DNA of 64,000 nucleotides from Mesostigma viride (Eukaryota; Streptophyta; Mesostigmatophyceae; Mesostigmatales; Mesostigmataceae), in assembly GCA_009746045.1 (NCBI GenBank), contig RPFO01000667.1, forward strand, positions 875,721-939,720. The letters are read 5' to 3'. The notes beneath the pieces were generated by a model. That model saw only the letters and a program-made list of their open reading frames with translations. It was not told the DNA's origin and did not search any database. Position 1 is the stretch's first letter. Every line of letters starts with the position of its first letter. This document shows positions 63,299 through 64,000 of this stretch, in pieces. A program made the translations under genes and the position numbers.

Positions 63299-64000
63299 CT
63301 GCGAGATGCGAGGGGAGGGCAGGGTACGCAACCAAACGCGGCGTCTTTGCCCGTTAGGTTATAAGCTATGATTGGGTGGCGGACGACGATGCGCGTGACT
63401 GCGAGATTAAGAGGGGGGTGATAAGCACAGCAGTGGGGAGAAGGGAAGATAGGCCAGAGACCACCGCATGTGCGCATTGTTTGCAATTTTACGGATATGA
63501 TCTTTTATCCTGTTGGGTTGAGCAGTATGGCGTGGCGGATCGCCAGGGGGTGGTTCAATAACGGCTTGTGGAGCAGGGGGGAATGGTTGGGTGGCATATC
63601 CCCAGCCGAGCGCCTGCAAAAGATCGGACGAGCCGGCGACAATTGTTGGGCATGCAAAGGACAAGGAGCAGGAACTGGCAGCTGGCGATGAAGTGTCCAT
63701 ACGGCGAGCGGCTGGTACACAGCCAAGCGCCTGCGGCGTTGAACAAGCATGCAAAGACTCTTCAAGAGGCAAGGAGAAGAAAAGGGCGGCGGGGGATAGC
63801 ATACGGCGTCGCGAGGCGAACCCTATTCAAAAGGGGGTTGGATTAGAAGAATGTATTAAAATGTTTTAAAATGTTTTAAAATGTTTTAAAAGGGGGTTGG
63901 TTTAGGAAAATGTTGGCATCAATACGGGGAGGGGCTGATCACGACTGCGCTCCGGACGGACTATGAGATATGCAGGGCAGGATGTGAGATATGCGGGGCA
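63299..64000. other. Intron or upstream region with acceptor-edge echoes
   Basis: Copies of the exon-1 start (real: 63268-63312) lie at 63371-63410 (GGTGGCGGACGACGATGCGC), about 63521-63550 (weaker) and 63926-63950 (GGGGCTGATCACGACTGCGC). TTAAAATGTTT repeats lie at 63852-63890. No further exon could be fixed before the window ends. Confidence 0.6.

Overview
This is a eukaryotic nuclear window, most likely from a green alga. The evidence is a plastid-type folate/biopterin transporter with a transit-like leader, GC-rich exons with GT..AG introns, candidate TGTAA polyadenylation signals, and a mixed load of LINE, Penelope-like, CACTA-like and piggyBac transposons. The lineage is inferred, not proven. 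Nothing looks bacterial or organellar except a 19-base SSU-rRNA-like match near 57.8 kb.

Host genes are few. A single-exon BT1-family transporter lies at 24512-26254 (+). A multi-exon gene runs on the minus strand from beyond the right edge to 54764. Its last four exons encode a complete riboflavin kinase. Two upstream exons, in matching splice phase, encode the C-terminus of a methyltransferase-like domain and a disordered linker, so the gene probably makes a methyltransferase-riboflavin kinase fusion. Two unrecognised ORFs (45387-46011 and 46289-48043) lie beside a nearly perfect 297-bp inverted repeat that carries CCAAT boxes.

Layout. 1-2.4 kb: a LINE 3' fragment and a 479-bp TIR element. 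2.6-16.2 kb: a decayed R2/NeSL-type retroelement (RING-H2, C2H2-like fingers, RT, restriction-like endonuclease), split by a 9.2-kb CACTA-like transposon at 6342-15533. That transposon holds several tandem arrays and one captured ORF. 16.2-24 kb: an 815-bp TIR element, microsatellites and retroelement fragments. 24.5-26.7 kb: the transporter. 28.5-37.6 kb: a five-level nest, made of a LINE 3' end, an ORF1-only LINE, a tandem pair of 1.1-kb TG..CA elements, two piggyBac-like elements and a 14-bp micro-insertion. 39-41 kb: a Penelope-like element carrying an identical copy of the 479-bp element. 42-43.6 kb: hexanucleotide arrays. 44.8-48 kb: the inverted repeat and unknown genes. 48.7-54.3 kb: a satellite, Penelope and LINE fragments, and a second nest. 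54.7-64 kb: the fusion gene, with introns full of tandem repeats.

Three patterns join these parts. LINE 3' ends carry a short hairpin with compensatory base changes followed by a (TTAA)n tail. Penelope-type insertions all share one end, have target-site duplications, and shrink to 14 bp. The edges of real exons, and the stop-codon end of the transporter, are repeated as degenerate echoes through the adjoining intron or 3' flank. Many insertions can be dated relative to each other because target duplications or an uninterrupted paralogue are visible inside the window.
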